This document shows positions 19,597 to 28,057 of a stretch of DNA of 64,000 bases, piece by piece (the stretch's first letter is position 1; each line of letters begins with the position of its first letter). Under the pieces are notes generated by a model. The model searched no databases and was not told the origin of the DNA. It saw nothing but the letters and a program-made list of their open reading frames with translations. Source of the DNA: Saprospiraceae bacterium. GTDB lineage: Bacteria > Bacteroidota > Bacteroidia > Chitinophagales > Saprospiraceae. Both the position numbers and the translations under genes were made by a program. The DNA lies in assembly GCA_027488935.1 (NCBI GenBank), contig JAIYAP010000059.1:62001-126000 (forward strand), given 5' to 3'.

Positions 19597-21746
19597 GCCA
19601 GTTCCATTTTCATTTGCCAGAACAGGAAGCTCAGCATATCGGTTGCTTCCTCAATAATTTTAGCGGTCGGTTTGCCTGCGCCATGTCCGGCACTCGTATC
19701 AATTCGAATCAAGGTTGGTACCGTTCCTTGTTGCATTTCCTGCAAAGTGGCTGCAAATTTGAAGGAATGCGCGGGCACCACCCGGTCGTCATGGTCGGCC
19801 GTCGTAATCAAGGTAGCAGGATAAGCGACTTTTTTGATGTTATGTAACGGAGAATATGCGTACAGGCATTTGAAAGCAGCGGCGTCATCGCTCCGACCAT
19901 AATCGACTGCCCAGGCGTAACCGATGGTGAATTTGTGGTAGCGCAACATATCCAGCACGCCCACTTGCGGAAAACAAACCCCAAATAAATCGGGCCGTTG
20001 GGTCATACAAGCGCCAATGAGCAAGCCTCCATTGGAGCCCCCTTGGATGGCCAAACGCGCTGGCTGAGTGTATTTTTCCTTAATTAAATATTCGGCGGCA
20101 CCGATAAAGTCGTCAAATACGTTTTGTTTTTGGCAAAGGGTGCCGGCTTTATGCCATTTTTCACCAAACTCTCCCCCACCCCGAATATTGGCAACCACAT
20201 AAACGCCGTTGTTTTCGAGCAATACCGCCCGCGAAGGCGAAAAAGAAGGTGTTATTGAAACATTAAAACCGCCGTAACCATATAATAAGGTAGGATTTTG
20301 GCCATCGAGCACCATGTTTTTGCGATGCGTGATAAACATGGGCACCTTCGTACCGTCTTTGCTGTTGTACCAAATCTGATCGGTGGTAAACACATCCGGG
20401 TTAAAATCCAGTTTAGGCGCTTTAAACAACTTAGGCTCCAGCGTCTGCATATCCAACGCGTAGGAAGTGGTTGGGCGCAAAAATGAAGTAAAAGAAAAGA
20501 AGGCCTGGTTCTCCCCTTTTTCGCCGCTCACATCCACAATAGTCCCAATTTCGGGCAAGGCAATTTCTTTGATAAACTTGCCATCCATCCCAAAAACCCG
20601 CAGGGCGCCGGATGCATTGTGCAAGTAAGAACACACAATTTTATCGCCACACACCACGGCATTTTCCAACACATCGTCGAAGTTTTCAGGAATCAGCGTT
20701 TCCCAATCGCCTTCTTCGGGTTTGTCGGCGCGGATGAGTAACAAGCGTTGATTCGGTGCTTTGTAATTGGTTTTTACGATCAGTTGGTCGCCCAGGTTAT
20801 CAATGACCGTAAAATCGTTTTCAAAATTATCAGAAATAGATACAAAAGGTGCATTTTCTTTTGTTAAATCTTTGAATACCAAGGTATTACCACTTGTTGA
20901 TTCGCTGCCGAAAACACATAGAAAACGTTGGTCGTCGGTAGTGGAGGCGTTAAAAAAACGATCAGGGTGTTTTTTATCATCAAAAACCAGGCGATCTTCG
21001 CTTTGAGGCGTTCTGATTTTATGGTACCAAACAGCGCCAAAATTATTCGCGCCCTTTAATTCATCCCCTTTTTTGGGTTCCGGGTAGCGGGTATAATAAA
21101 AACCGTCGCCTTGCCAGGCAATGCTGGTAAACTTTGCCCATTCAATTTTATCGTCGAGCAGTTGACCGTTTTGCAGGTCTTTGATCAGGATGCTGCGCCA
21201 ATCGGAACCGCCTTTCGACACGGCATAGGCCATGTAACGACCATCTTTCGAAAAATCAAATTCTTGCAACGAGGCAGTACCGTCCGTGCTGAACGTATTG
21301 GGGTCGAGCACCACTTGTGCATCGCCTTCTAATTTATCCTGGTCATACAACACACTTTGGTTTTGTAAACCATCGTTTTTAAAAAAGTAGTACTTTCCGG
21401 CCTTCTTGAAGGGATTTCCGAATTTTTCGTAATCGAAAATTTTCGAAAGGCGGGTTTTAATTTGTGTGCGATAAGGAATTTGGCTAAGGTATCCGAACGT
21501 TACCAGGTTTTGTTTTTGTACCCATTCTTTGGTTTCGGCGCTTTGATCGTCCTCCAGCCAACGGTAGGGATCTTTTACGAGGGTACTGAAATAATTATCA
21601 GACACCATCGTATCCTTGCGGGCAAAAGGGTAAGTAATTGGAATTTGTTTGAAATCCATGGTTTGTTTGTTCGTTTTAAGTCCAGAAGTAGTACAAGCGG
21701 TGACAAAAAACAAGGTGATCCAACAGGTAAAATGAAATATTTTCAT
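19590..21746 (-). CDS. Prolyl oligopeptidase family serine peptidase (S9A)
   Basis: DPYRWLEDDQSAETKEWVQKQN, NIRGGGEFGEKWHKAG, AIQGGSNGGLLIGACMTQRPDLF, TADHDDRVVPAHSFKFAATLQ. Confidence 0.96.
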   Translation of the reverse strand: MKIFHFTCWITLFFVTACTTSGLKTNKQTMDFKQIPITYPFARKDTMVSDNYFSTLVKDPYRWLEDDQSAETKEWVQKQNLVTFGYLSQIPYRTQIKTRLSKIFDYEKFGNPFKKAGKYYFFKNDGLQNQSVLYDQDKLEGDAQVVLDPNTFSTDGTASLQEFDFSKDGRYMAYAVSKGGSDWRSILIKDLQNGQLLDDKIEWAKFTSIAWQGDGFYYTRYPEPKKGDELKGANNFGAVWYHKIRTPQSEDRLVFDDKKHPDRFFNASTTDDQRFLCVFGSESTSGNTLVFKDLTKENAPFVSISDNFENDFTVIDNLGDQLIVKTNYKAPNQRLLLIRADKPEEGDWETLIPENFDDVLENAVVCGDKIVCSYLHNASGALRVFGMDGKFIKEIALPEIGTIVDVSGEKGENQAFFSFTSFLRPTTSYALDMQTLEPKLFKAPKLDFNPDVFTTDQIWYNSKDGTKVPMFITHRKNMVLDGQNPTLLYGYGGFNVSITPSFSPSRAVLLENNGVYVVANIRGGGEFGEKWHKAGTLCQKQNVFDDFIGAAEYLIKEKYTQPARLAIQGGSNGGLLIGACMTQRPDLFGVCFPQVGVLDMLRYHKFTIGYAWAVDYGRSDDAAAFKCLYAYSPLHNIKKVAYPATLITTADHDDRVVPAHSFKFAATLQEMQQGTVPTLIRIDTSAGHGAGKPTAKIIEEATDMLSFLFWQMKMELAY

Positions 21747-21835
21747 AGTTTCTTAACTTTGGCGCTAAAGTAGCATTAAACGCACTTTTTTGAACAATTC
21801 AGGCATTTCCTTTTGCCCAAAAAATATCCGATACA

Positions 21836-22984
21836 ATGATTTTGAATGTAAAATTACGCATTATTCTTTTGTTTTGTCTGAGTAGCCTGTCGCTATCTGC
21901 GCAATTCAATTGGTTACAAACCGCACAAACCCTGGCGCCGCTGCCGTTTCCGGACGCTTTGCCGCCTGCTGTTATGACCGAATTCAGCAATGCTTTGCAG
22001 GTGCGGGCCAAATTTTTATTGGATACGTCGCTCACACGCAATGCCCAGGCAGCCATTGCGCGCGCCGAGGCGGAGGTGTCTTTTAACAATGCAAAAAACG
22101 ATTCCACCAGCGCAAAAGCAGATATAGACGCCCTCGCAACCCGCTTGAAAGCAACAAAATCACTGGAAACCAATACCAAAAAACAGCAAAAACTGGCAGA
22201 AAAATCCCTCGCCAATGCGGAAGCGCTGTTGCAGATGGATTCCCTGCAACAAGCCAAAAACGTGAAAAGGTGTTGGCAATCGGTCGAAAAAACATTTCTG
22301 GCCTTGTTTCCGCCTGCTCCTATCGAAAAAACGGCTATCGAAACAACACCCAGCGCCGATTCGACCGTGGTTGACAGCAGCCGAATGGTAAAAAACACGG
22401 AACCCGAAAAGAAAAAAACGAAAATTACCGAAAAATCAGGCCCGGTATATAAAGTTTACAAAGCAGAAGAAGATGTAATGCTTAATCCGCCTCAAGCGCC
22501 TTGTGTACTGGCAGCACAAAGTAAAGACGAGTTTTCGGGCGAAATACGCAAGGAAACTCAACGCTCGGAAATTTTACGGTACACCAATCCCATGTTGCGG
22601 ACATACATGCAAGGGAAAACACATATATTGTGCGAAACTTCTTTGTCCAGTGCCGGCCCGGCGATGTTTTTGAACCTGGTTTTTATCATTCAGGACCCGG
22701 CCGCTAAAAAATCGTTTGGCGGCATTGCAAAAAACAGCGCGGTCATATTAAAATTTGTAGACGGCACGACCCTCTCTTTGTACACGCCGCGGGGAGATGA
22801 GGGTAATTTTGATCCAAGCGGGCAAATTGCTACTTTTCGGGGGCAATACGAATTGGATAAAAGTTTTTTGAAAAAACTACGCACCACCGAACTGGATAAA
22901 ATCCGCATGGCCTGGGCAACGGGTTACGAAGATTATGAAGTGCAACAAATTGACCTGCTGATGCGCCTTGCAAAATGTTTGTAG
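21836..22984 (+). CDS. Hypothetical secreted protein with coiled-coil region
   Basis: 382 aa; signal peptide LRIILLFCLSSLSLSAQ; Ala/Lys-rich helical region. Confidence 0.75.
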   Translation: MILNVKLRIILLFCLSSLSLSAQFNWLQTAQTLAPLPFPDALPPAVMTEFSNALQVRAKFLLDTSLTRNAQAAIARAEAEVSFNNAKNDSTSAKADIDALATRLKATKSLETNTKKQQKLAEKSLANAEALLQMDSLQQAKNVKRCWQSVEKTFLALFPPAPIEKTAIETTPSADSTVVDSSRMVKNTEPEKKKTKITEKSGPVYKVYKAEEDVMLNPPQAPCVLAAQSKDEFSGEIRKETQRSEILRYTNPMLRTYMQGKTHILCETSLSSAGPAMFLNLVFIIQDPAAKKSFGGIAKNSAVILKFVDGTTLSLYTPRGDEGNFDPSGQIATFRGQYELDKSFLKKLRTTELDKIRMAWATGYEDYEVQQIDLLMRLAKCL

Positions 22985-23031
22985 GTCCAAAAAAGTAAAA
23001 CCAACCAAATTTTTGAATAAATTGACACCTT

Positions 23032-23451
23032 ATGCCACTTGAAAACACCCTTATTTACGACCCTGCGAATGCACAGGCTAGCGCACAATTTGACCAGATT
23101 TTGCGGGATGAAACCATTCTGTTGATTGTGTTGGGGAAAGATGCCATTGCCACCCAAACCGTACACGAAGGCGATAACCAGGCCAACCAGTCGCCTTTTG
23201 GGGTAAAACGCCGGGTACTTTGGCTACCCGATCACCTGGTAGAAAAAAGCCGCTGCATGGCTATTTTGCAAACCTTAACCACTTTTGATCCGACGATGTA
23301 TGAAAAAGTCACCGCTTTTTCCGTAAAACCCGTTTCTGATAAAGCGGCTGATGTGTTGCTGCCCGAAGAAATGCCCGACGAGATCTCCATGCTCCTCCGC
23401 ATCAAACGTGCCTTCGCGCGTGCGGGCCAGGATTTGCGGATTGACCTTTAA
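23032..23451 (+). CDS. Hypothetical protein
   Basis: 139-aa ORF in same strand array between two secreted-protein ORFs. No family recognised. Confidence 0.6.
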   Translation: MPLENTLIYDPANAQASAQFDQILRDETILLIVLGKDAIATQTVHEGDNQANQSPFGVKRRVLWLPDHLVEKSRCMAILQTLTTFDPTMYEKVTAFSVKPVSDKAADVLLPEEMPDEISMLLRIKRAFARAGQDLRIDL

Positions 23452-23477
23452 AACTGCCAAAATTTAACCCACTTCCG

Positions 23478-25283
23478 ATGAAACAAATACTACCATGTTT
23501 GTTCCTGCTGCTTTCGATTGTATTGCAGGCACAACAACAAAAGCCCGTAAATGTACCAGCGCCCATCTTGCGTGTGTACGAATCGAGTCGGTATAATCCA
23601 GCCAATCCGAACGAAAACCTGTTGGGGAAAGACGGTATCGTTGAAATAAACGGCACCCTGTTGCTGCTGCTCGATCGAGATGCGATTCGCAAGGAAATGC
23701 AAGCCTATGCCGGGGTGCAAGCCGCCGATATTCGCCTGGTTTCCAAGTACAAACGCATTTTGGAGCAAAAAACAAAAACCTTGCAATTGCTACAGGAAGG
23801 GTTGGCTGCCTCCAATGGCCGACCTGACTACCAAAAACTAAATGCGCTTTCGGGCTTGATGGATGAGTTTTACACCACCCTGTTGTCTGATCCGGAACTA
23901 CGGTCCATGGCCGATAAAGCCAATAAAGAATACCGGCAAAAAGTAGCAGCGCAACTAATTGATCCGAATTCGTACACCGACGACATGTATTTTGTCGAAT
24001 ATTTTGGTCAGGCGGCTAAAGCGGTATTGGATCGGATTCAAAGTGCCGAATCGGTGCGGTTTAAACTGGCGGGCAAATTAAAGTTTGATAGTGGCCTGAG
24101 TAATCCAGTGCACCTGGGCGATGATTTTGATGAAATTCCGGAAGAGAACTATGTCGTTCCACGTTGGGTATTTTCCTTGTCGGAAGATCAAAAAGAAGAA
24201 TTGCGGGCCGTGGCGCAACTGTCCAACCAACTGGACTCATTGCGGATTAAAAGTTTAAAAGATGCTAAAAACGCATTTTTTGATGTGTTTTCTTCCCGCG
24301 CTTGCTTTGACAACATCAAACGCGACCTGGATTCCTTGCCTTTTTTGGTTAAAGGCATGGCCGATACCCTTGGTCGGCGTGCCATGGCCATCATCAAACC
24401 CTTGCAAGATCAATTTATTTCCGTGCAAACCCAGTACCTCGGCGTACCCAATACGGCAGCGGGGATCAATAACATGGAGCAACTGTCGGGCTTTAACAAT
24501 CAACTCGAACTGCTCAACAATAGCACCGTCAGTTTTTTTAAAAACCTGCCTTTGATGTTGCAGCAGGTGCCCAATGAATTAAAAGCCACCCCGCAAGTAC
24601 AGCATTTATTGAATTTGCGGGATTCTTGCTCCCTGCAGGTCAGACGCGATTTGAACCGCTTTGAAGTGCTGTACAATGCCATCAAAACTGGGTATGGCGG
24701 TGCCAATGCAGAGCAGGAGTTCAATAATTCCATCACGGACAAAGTGCGTCGCCTCGCGATTGGTGACATTCCCGAGGAATCATTTGTAGACCTCACCCGC
24801 ACTGGAAAACGACAAAATGGCGATGTGCTGGTATTGCAGGCGCAGGTTATGCTCGATCAAACAGCCAGCAACAACAAACCCAATACTATTTTTCGGCAGG
24901 AATTGACCTTGCAACAAATCAAAATGTATTCGGAAGTAAAGGTGAATATGATCCTGGCCAATCCGACGATTAGCGTACCTGGATTGAATAAAAACTTTGT
25001 TTTTGCGCCTTCGTATAGCATTTTATTGCGCAAAGGCAGTCGAAAAAGCCAGTTTTACAACGAATTCATCAATATTGGGGTTGGTTTGAATATTTCGGCG
25101 CCCGATTTCAATTTGGATGGTACGCCGGAGTTTGGTGCAGCCTTTGCCGTATCTGCGATCAAAGACATCATTAGTGCAGGCTATGGCTATAATTTTGGCA
25201 CCGATGCACCTTATTTTTTTATTGGATTCCGGGTGCCTTTTGCTTCGGCAGCGCTCCCGATCTTAAACAATGTAGAAAAATAG
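23478..25283 (+). CDS. Hypothetical secreted protein
   Basis: 601 aa; signal peptide MKQILPCLFLLLSIVLQAQ; C-terminus resembles a beta-rich outer-membrane segment (FVFAPSYSILLRKGSRKSQFYNEFINIGVGLNISAPD). Confidence 0.78.
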   Translation: MKQILPCLFLLLSIVLQAQQQKPVNVPAPILRVYESSRYNPANPNENLLGKDGIVEINGTLLLLLDRDAIRKEMQAYAGVQAADIRLVSKYKRILEQKTKTLQLLQEGLAASNGRPDYQKLNALSGLMDEFYTTLLSDPELRSMADKANKEYRQKVAAQLIDPNSYTDDMYFVEYFGQAAKAVLDRIQSAESVRFKLAGKLKFDSGLSNPVHLGDDFDEIPEENYVVPRWVFSLSEDQKEELRAVAQLSNQLDSLRIKSLKDAKNAFFDVFSSRACFDNIKRDLDSLPFLVKGMADTLGRRAMAIIKPLQDQFISVQTQYLGVPNTAAGINNMEQLSGFNNQLELLNNSTVSFFKNLPLMLQQVPNELKATPQVQHLLNLRDSCSLQVRRDLNRFEVLYNAIKTGYGGANAEQEFNNSITDKVRRLAIGDIPEESFVDLTRTGKRQNGDVLVLQAQVMLDQTASNNKPNTIFRQELTLQQIKMYSEVKVNMILANPTISVPGLNKNFVFAPSYSILLRKGSRKSQFYNEFINIGVGLNISAPDFNLDGTPEFGAAFAVSAIKDIISAGYGYNFGTDAPYFFIGFRVPFASAALPILNNVEK

Positions 25284-25286
25284 GCC

Positions 25287-26099
25287 ATGTACCAACTCAC
25301 CGAAATCAATGTTTTTCCGATAAAATCGCTGGGCGGTTGTACGCTGACAGAAGCTGTGGTGGAGCCGCGTGGACTCCAATACGACCGCCGCTGGATGTTG
25401 ATCGATCCGAACGGCAAATTTGTTACGCAACGAGAAATTGCGGCCATGACCCAATTGAAAACGGCCATTGCTCCGCCATTTTTGGAAATTCACAACCAGC
25501 AAAATCCGCAAGACAGCCTGCAGATTGCTTTAGTGCCTACGTTGGAATCGATGGAAAAACGTTCGGTAAGCGTTTGGGACGACACTTGTATGGCGCATGT
25601 GTATCCTAAAGATGTAAACGATTGGTTTTCAGATCAACTTGGCACAGAACTTTGCCTTGTTTACATGTCCGATGCCAGTAGCCGCCAGGCAGATGAAAAA
25701 TATGCGCCAAAAGGGCAATATGTGAGTTTTGCCGACGGATTTCCGTATTTACTGATCGGCGAAGCATCTTTAACAGATTTGAACCAACGCCTAGAGGAAC
25801 CTGTCCCCATGAATCGTTTTAGGCCCAATTTGGTTTTTAGCGGAGGGGAGGCTTATGAAGAAGATCAATGGAGCGATTTCAGGATCGGTTCAATTGCATT
25901 TCGAGGCGTAAAACCTTGTGGCCGCTGCATCATTATTACGACGGATCAAAATACGGGTATTCGGAGTAAAGAGCCCTTAAAGACCTTGGCAAGTTATCGG
26001 CAAGAAAACAACAGGATATTATTTGGACAAAATGTACTATTGACGGCGGGTGAGACGGGTGCGATTATCCGAACGGGAGACCAGATTTATCGGTTATAA
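25287..26099 (+). CDS. MOSC domain-containing protein (MOSC_N + MOSC)
   Basis: LTEINVFPIKSLGGCTLTEAVVEPRGLQYDRRWMLID and MNRFRPNLVFSGGEAYEED...FRGVKPCGRCIIITTDQNTG. Confidence 0.95.
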   Translation: MYQLTEINVFPIKSLGGCTLTEAVVEPRGLQYDRRWMLIDPNGKFVTQREIAAMTQLKTAIAPPFLEIHNQQNPQDSLQIALVPTLESMEKRSVSVWDDTCMAHVYPKDVNDWFSDQLGTELCLVYMSDASSRQADEKYAPKGQYVSFADGFPYLLIGEASLTDLNQRLEEPVPMNRFRPNLVFSGGEAYEEDQWSDFRIGSIAFRGVKPCGRCIIITTDQNTGIRSKEPLKTLASYRQENNRILFGQNVLLTAGETGAIIRTGDQIYRL

Positions 26100-26699
26100 T
26101 ACCTCGCCCATTAAATGGCCCATTAAATCTGCTTTGGTTTTGAGGTAATTCCGACTTTCGGCCTGAGGCGCAATTAAAATAGGCATACGCTCTACCACCT
26201 CAATACCTGCGCGTTGCAAGGCAAGCACTTTATCGGGGTTGTTGGTGAGTAACCGAACTGATTGGATACCTAAATCGCGCAGGATAAAAATAGCGGCGTC
26301 GTACTGTCGGGCATCGGCATCAAAGCCCAGGTGGGTGTTGGCGTCAATGGTATTCAGCCCGGCATCTTGTAAATTATAGGCCTTTAATTTGTGAATCAGG
26401 CCGATGCCACGACCTTCCTGGCGCAGGTAAATGACTACCCCACCCTGCGCTGCCGTTAATTGAAGGGCGGTTTGCAACTGTTCGCCACAATCGCAGCGTT
26501 TGGAGCCAAAAACATCGCCGGTCATACATTCGGAATGAATACGCAAGGTCACAGGTTGTTGGGCATCGAAGCCATCGGCGACCATAGCAATGTCCGGCAT
26601 CCGGTCTTCGGAGGTATCGGCATAGGTAATCATATTAAAATCTCCCAAATTTGTTGGGATACGGGCTTCGGCCTGGCGTTTGAGCTGCAGTTCGCGCAT
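26094..26699 (-). CDS. ribA: GTP cyclohydrolase II
   Basis: RIHSECMTGDVFGSKRCDCGEQL, YLRQEGRGIGL, LRLLTNNPDKV. Start trimmed to MRELQLKRQ. Confidence 0.96.
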   Translation of the reverse strand: MRELQLKRQAEARIPTNLGDFNMITYADTSEDRMPDIAMVADGFDAQQPVTLRIHSECMTGDVFGSKRCDCGEQLQTALQLTAAQGGVVIYLRQEGRGIGLIHKLKAYNLQDAGLNTIDANTHLGFDADARQYDAAIFILRDLGIQSVRLLTNNPDKVLALQRAGIEVVERMPILIAPQAESRNYLKTKADLMGHLMGEVL

Positions 26700-26886
26700 G
26701 TTCCTCGAATTTCGCCGCAAAATTACTTCTATTTGGCGGTCTGAAAGAAAAAACAATGGTTTAGTGAAAAAGTTGTACCACATTTAGGACCACCTGTGAA
26801 TTATGTAACATATAGCCTGGATTGTGTAAGACTATATTTTCCAACTGCCAGCACCTTTGTGGTACACCAATTCTAAAACAAACTTT

Positions 26887-27072
26887 ATGCCTTTAGTAAC
26901 CATTTTACTTGTATTAATCATTGTTGGCGTGTTTCTTTGGCTCATTAATTCGTATATCCCGATGGATAACAAAATCAAAAGTATCCTCAATGCCGTTGTG
27001 GTCATTGTGCTGGTGATTTGGTTGTTGCGGGTATTTGGGTTGTTGGATGCCATCACAAACGTGCGGATTTAA
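26887..27072 (+). CDS. Small membrane protein (Thivi_2564-type)
   Basis: MPLVTILLVLIIVGVFLWLINSYIPMDNKIKSILNAVVVIVLVIWLLRVFGLL: two TM helices, typical of this small family. Confidence 0.8.
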   Translation: MPLVTILLVLIIVGVFLWLINSYIPMDNKIKSILNAVVVIVLVIWLLRVFGLLDAITNVRI

Positions 27073-27272
27073 GGCCTGTTTTCCTTAAAGTATTTTGCCC
27101 CAATTAACCGGATTTTAAGTTTAGATTTTACTAAAAACTAGCAAGCAAGCAGGCTGCTTCGCGTAATTATTTTTATAAATTATCCTGTTTACCTTCAGAT
27201 TTCCCCCCTTTACCTAGACATTCTGCGTCCTTTATTCCAAGCCTTTACATTTGTTGCAACAAATCAATTTAC

Positions 27273-28055
27273 ATGACTACGCAACGCATTTTCAGTATTC
27301 TTTTACCAGGCATCCTCTTCATTTTCGTAAGCTGTGCGCGCAAAAGCACTGCCCTTCAAAGCAGTTGGTTGACTCCGGTCGTGGATGGAAAACCCGGTGA
27401 ATGGACCACGTTTCACCAAGATAAAGATTTCAATTATGCGCTTGCCAACGATGCGCAATTCCTGTATTTGTGTGTAACCACAAATGATCGCATCAATACC
27501 ATGAAGATCATGCGCAATGGTCTGCTTATCTGGCTTGATTCGACCGGCAACACCCTTGAAACACAAGGTATTCGATTCCCGATTCCAGCACAAGACCTTA
27601 AACCAAACGAAGGTATGCAACCCGGCGAACGACCCGATACCAAAATCATGATGGCGCGTTTTCGGGCCAGTAAAAAATCGTTGAGCGCCATCGGATTAAA
27701 AGACATACCCGAATTCCCGATGGATTATTATGCTACCCTGGGCATACAGGCAGTAGCAGATATCGATGATCGCAACATACTTACCCTGGAGTATGCGATT
27801 CCTTTTTCACTGCTCAATTGGCAACCGACAGCGAACGCCAACATTGGGGTTGGTTTCTTTTTGGAAGCGATGAGCATGCCGGGCGGTGGTGGCGGCAGAC
27901 CAACTGGAGGCATGCCGCCGGGCGGTGGACCACCAGACGGCGGATTTGGGGGTGGCCCGGGCGGTGGAATGTCGCCAGGTAGTGGAGACTTTGAAAAAAT
28001 GTTTGAAGACGTCTTCTTTTGGAGAAAATTTAGTCTGAGTAAAATAAACAACTAA
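27273..28055 (+). CDS. Secreted protein with DOMON/CBM9-like N-terminal region and Gly/Pro-rich segment
   Basis: WLTPVVDGKPGEWTTFHQDKDFNYALANDAQFLYLCVTTND, then MPGGGGGRPTGGMPPGGGPPDGGFGGGPGGG. Confidence 0.7.
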   Translation: MTTQRIFSILLPGILFIFVSCARKSTALQSSWLTPVVDGKPGEWTTFHQDKDFNYALANDAQFLYLCVTTNDRINTMKIMRNGLLIWLDSTGNTLETQGIRFPIPAQDLKPNEGMQPGERPDTKIMMARFRASKKSLSAIGLKDIPEFPMDYYATLGIQAVADIDDRNILTLEYAIPFSLLNWQPTANANIGVGFFLEAMSMPGGGGGRPTGGMPPGGGPPDGGFGGGPGGGMSPGSGDFEKMFEDVFFWRKFSLSKINN

Positions 28056-28057
28056 AA

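Noticed and set aside
21799-22398. 199-aa minus ORF overlapping the 382-aa secreted protein
   Set aside because: Composition is that of an antisense of Ala/Lys-rich coding sequence; the + strand ORF has a clear signal peptide.
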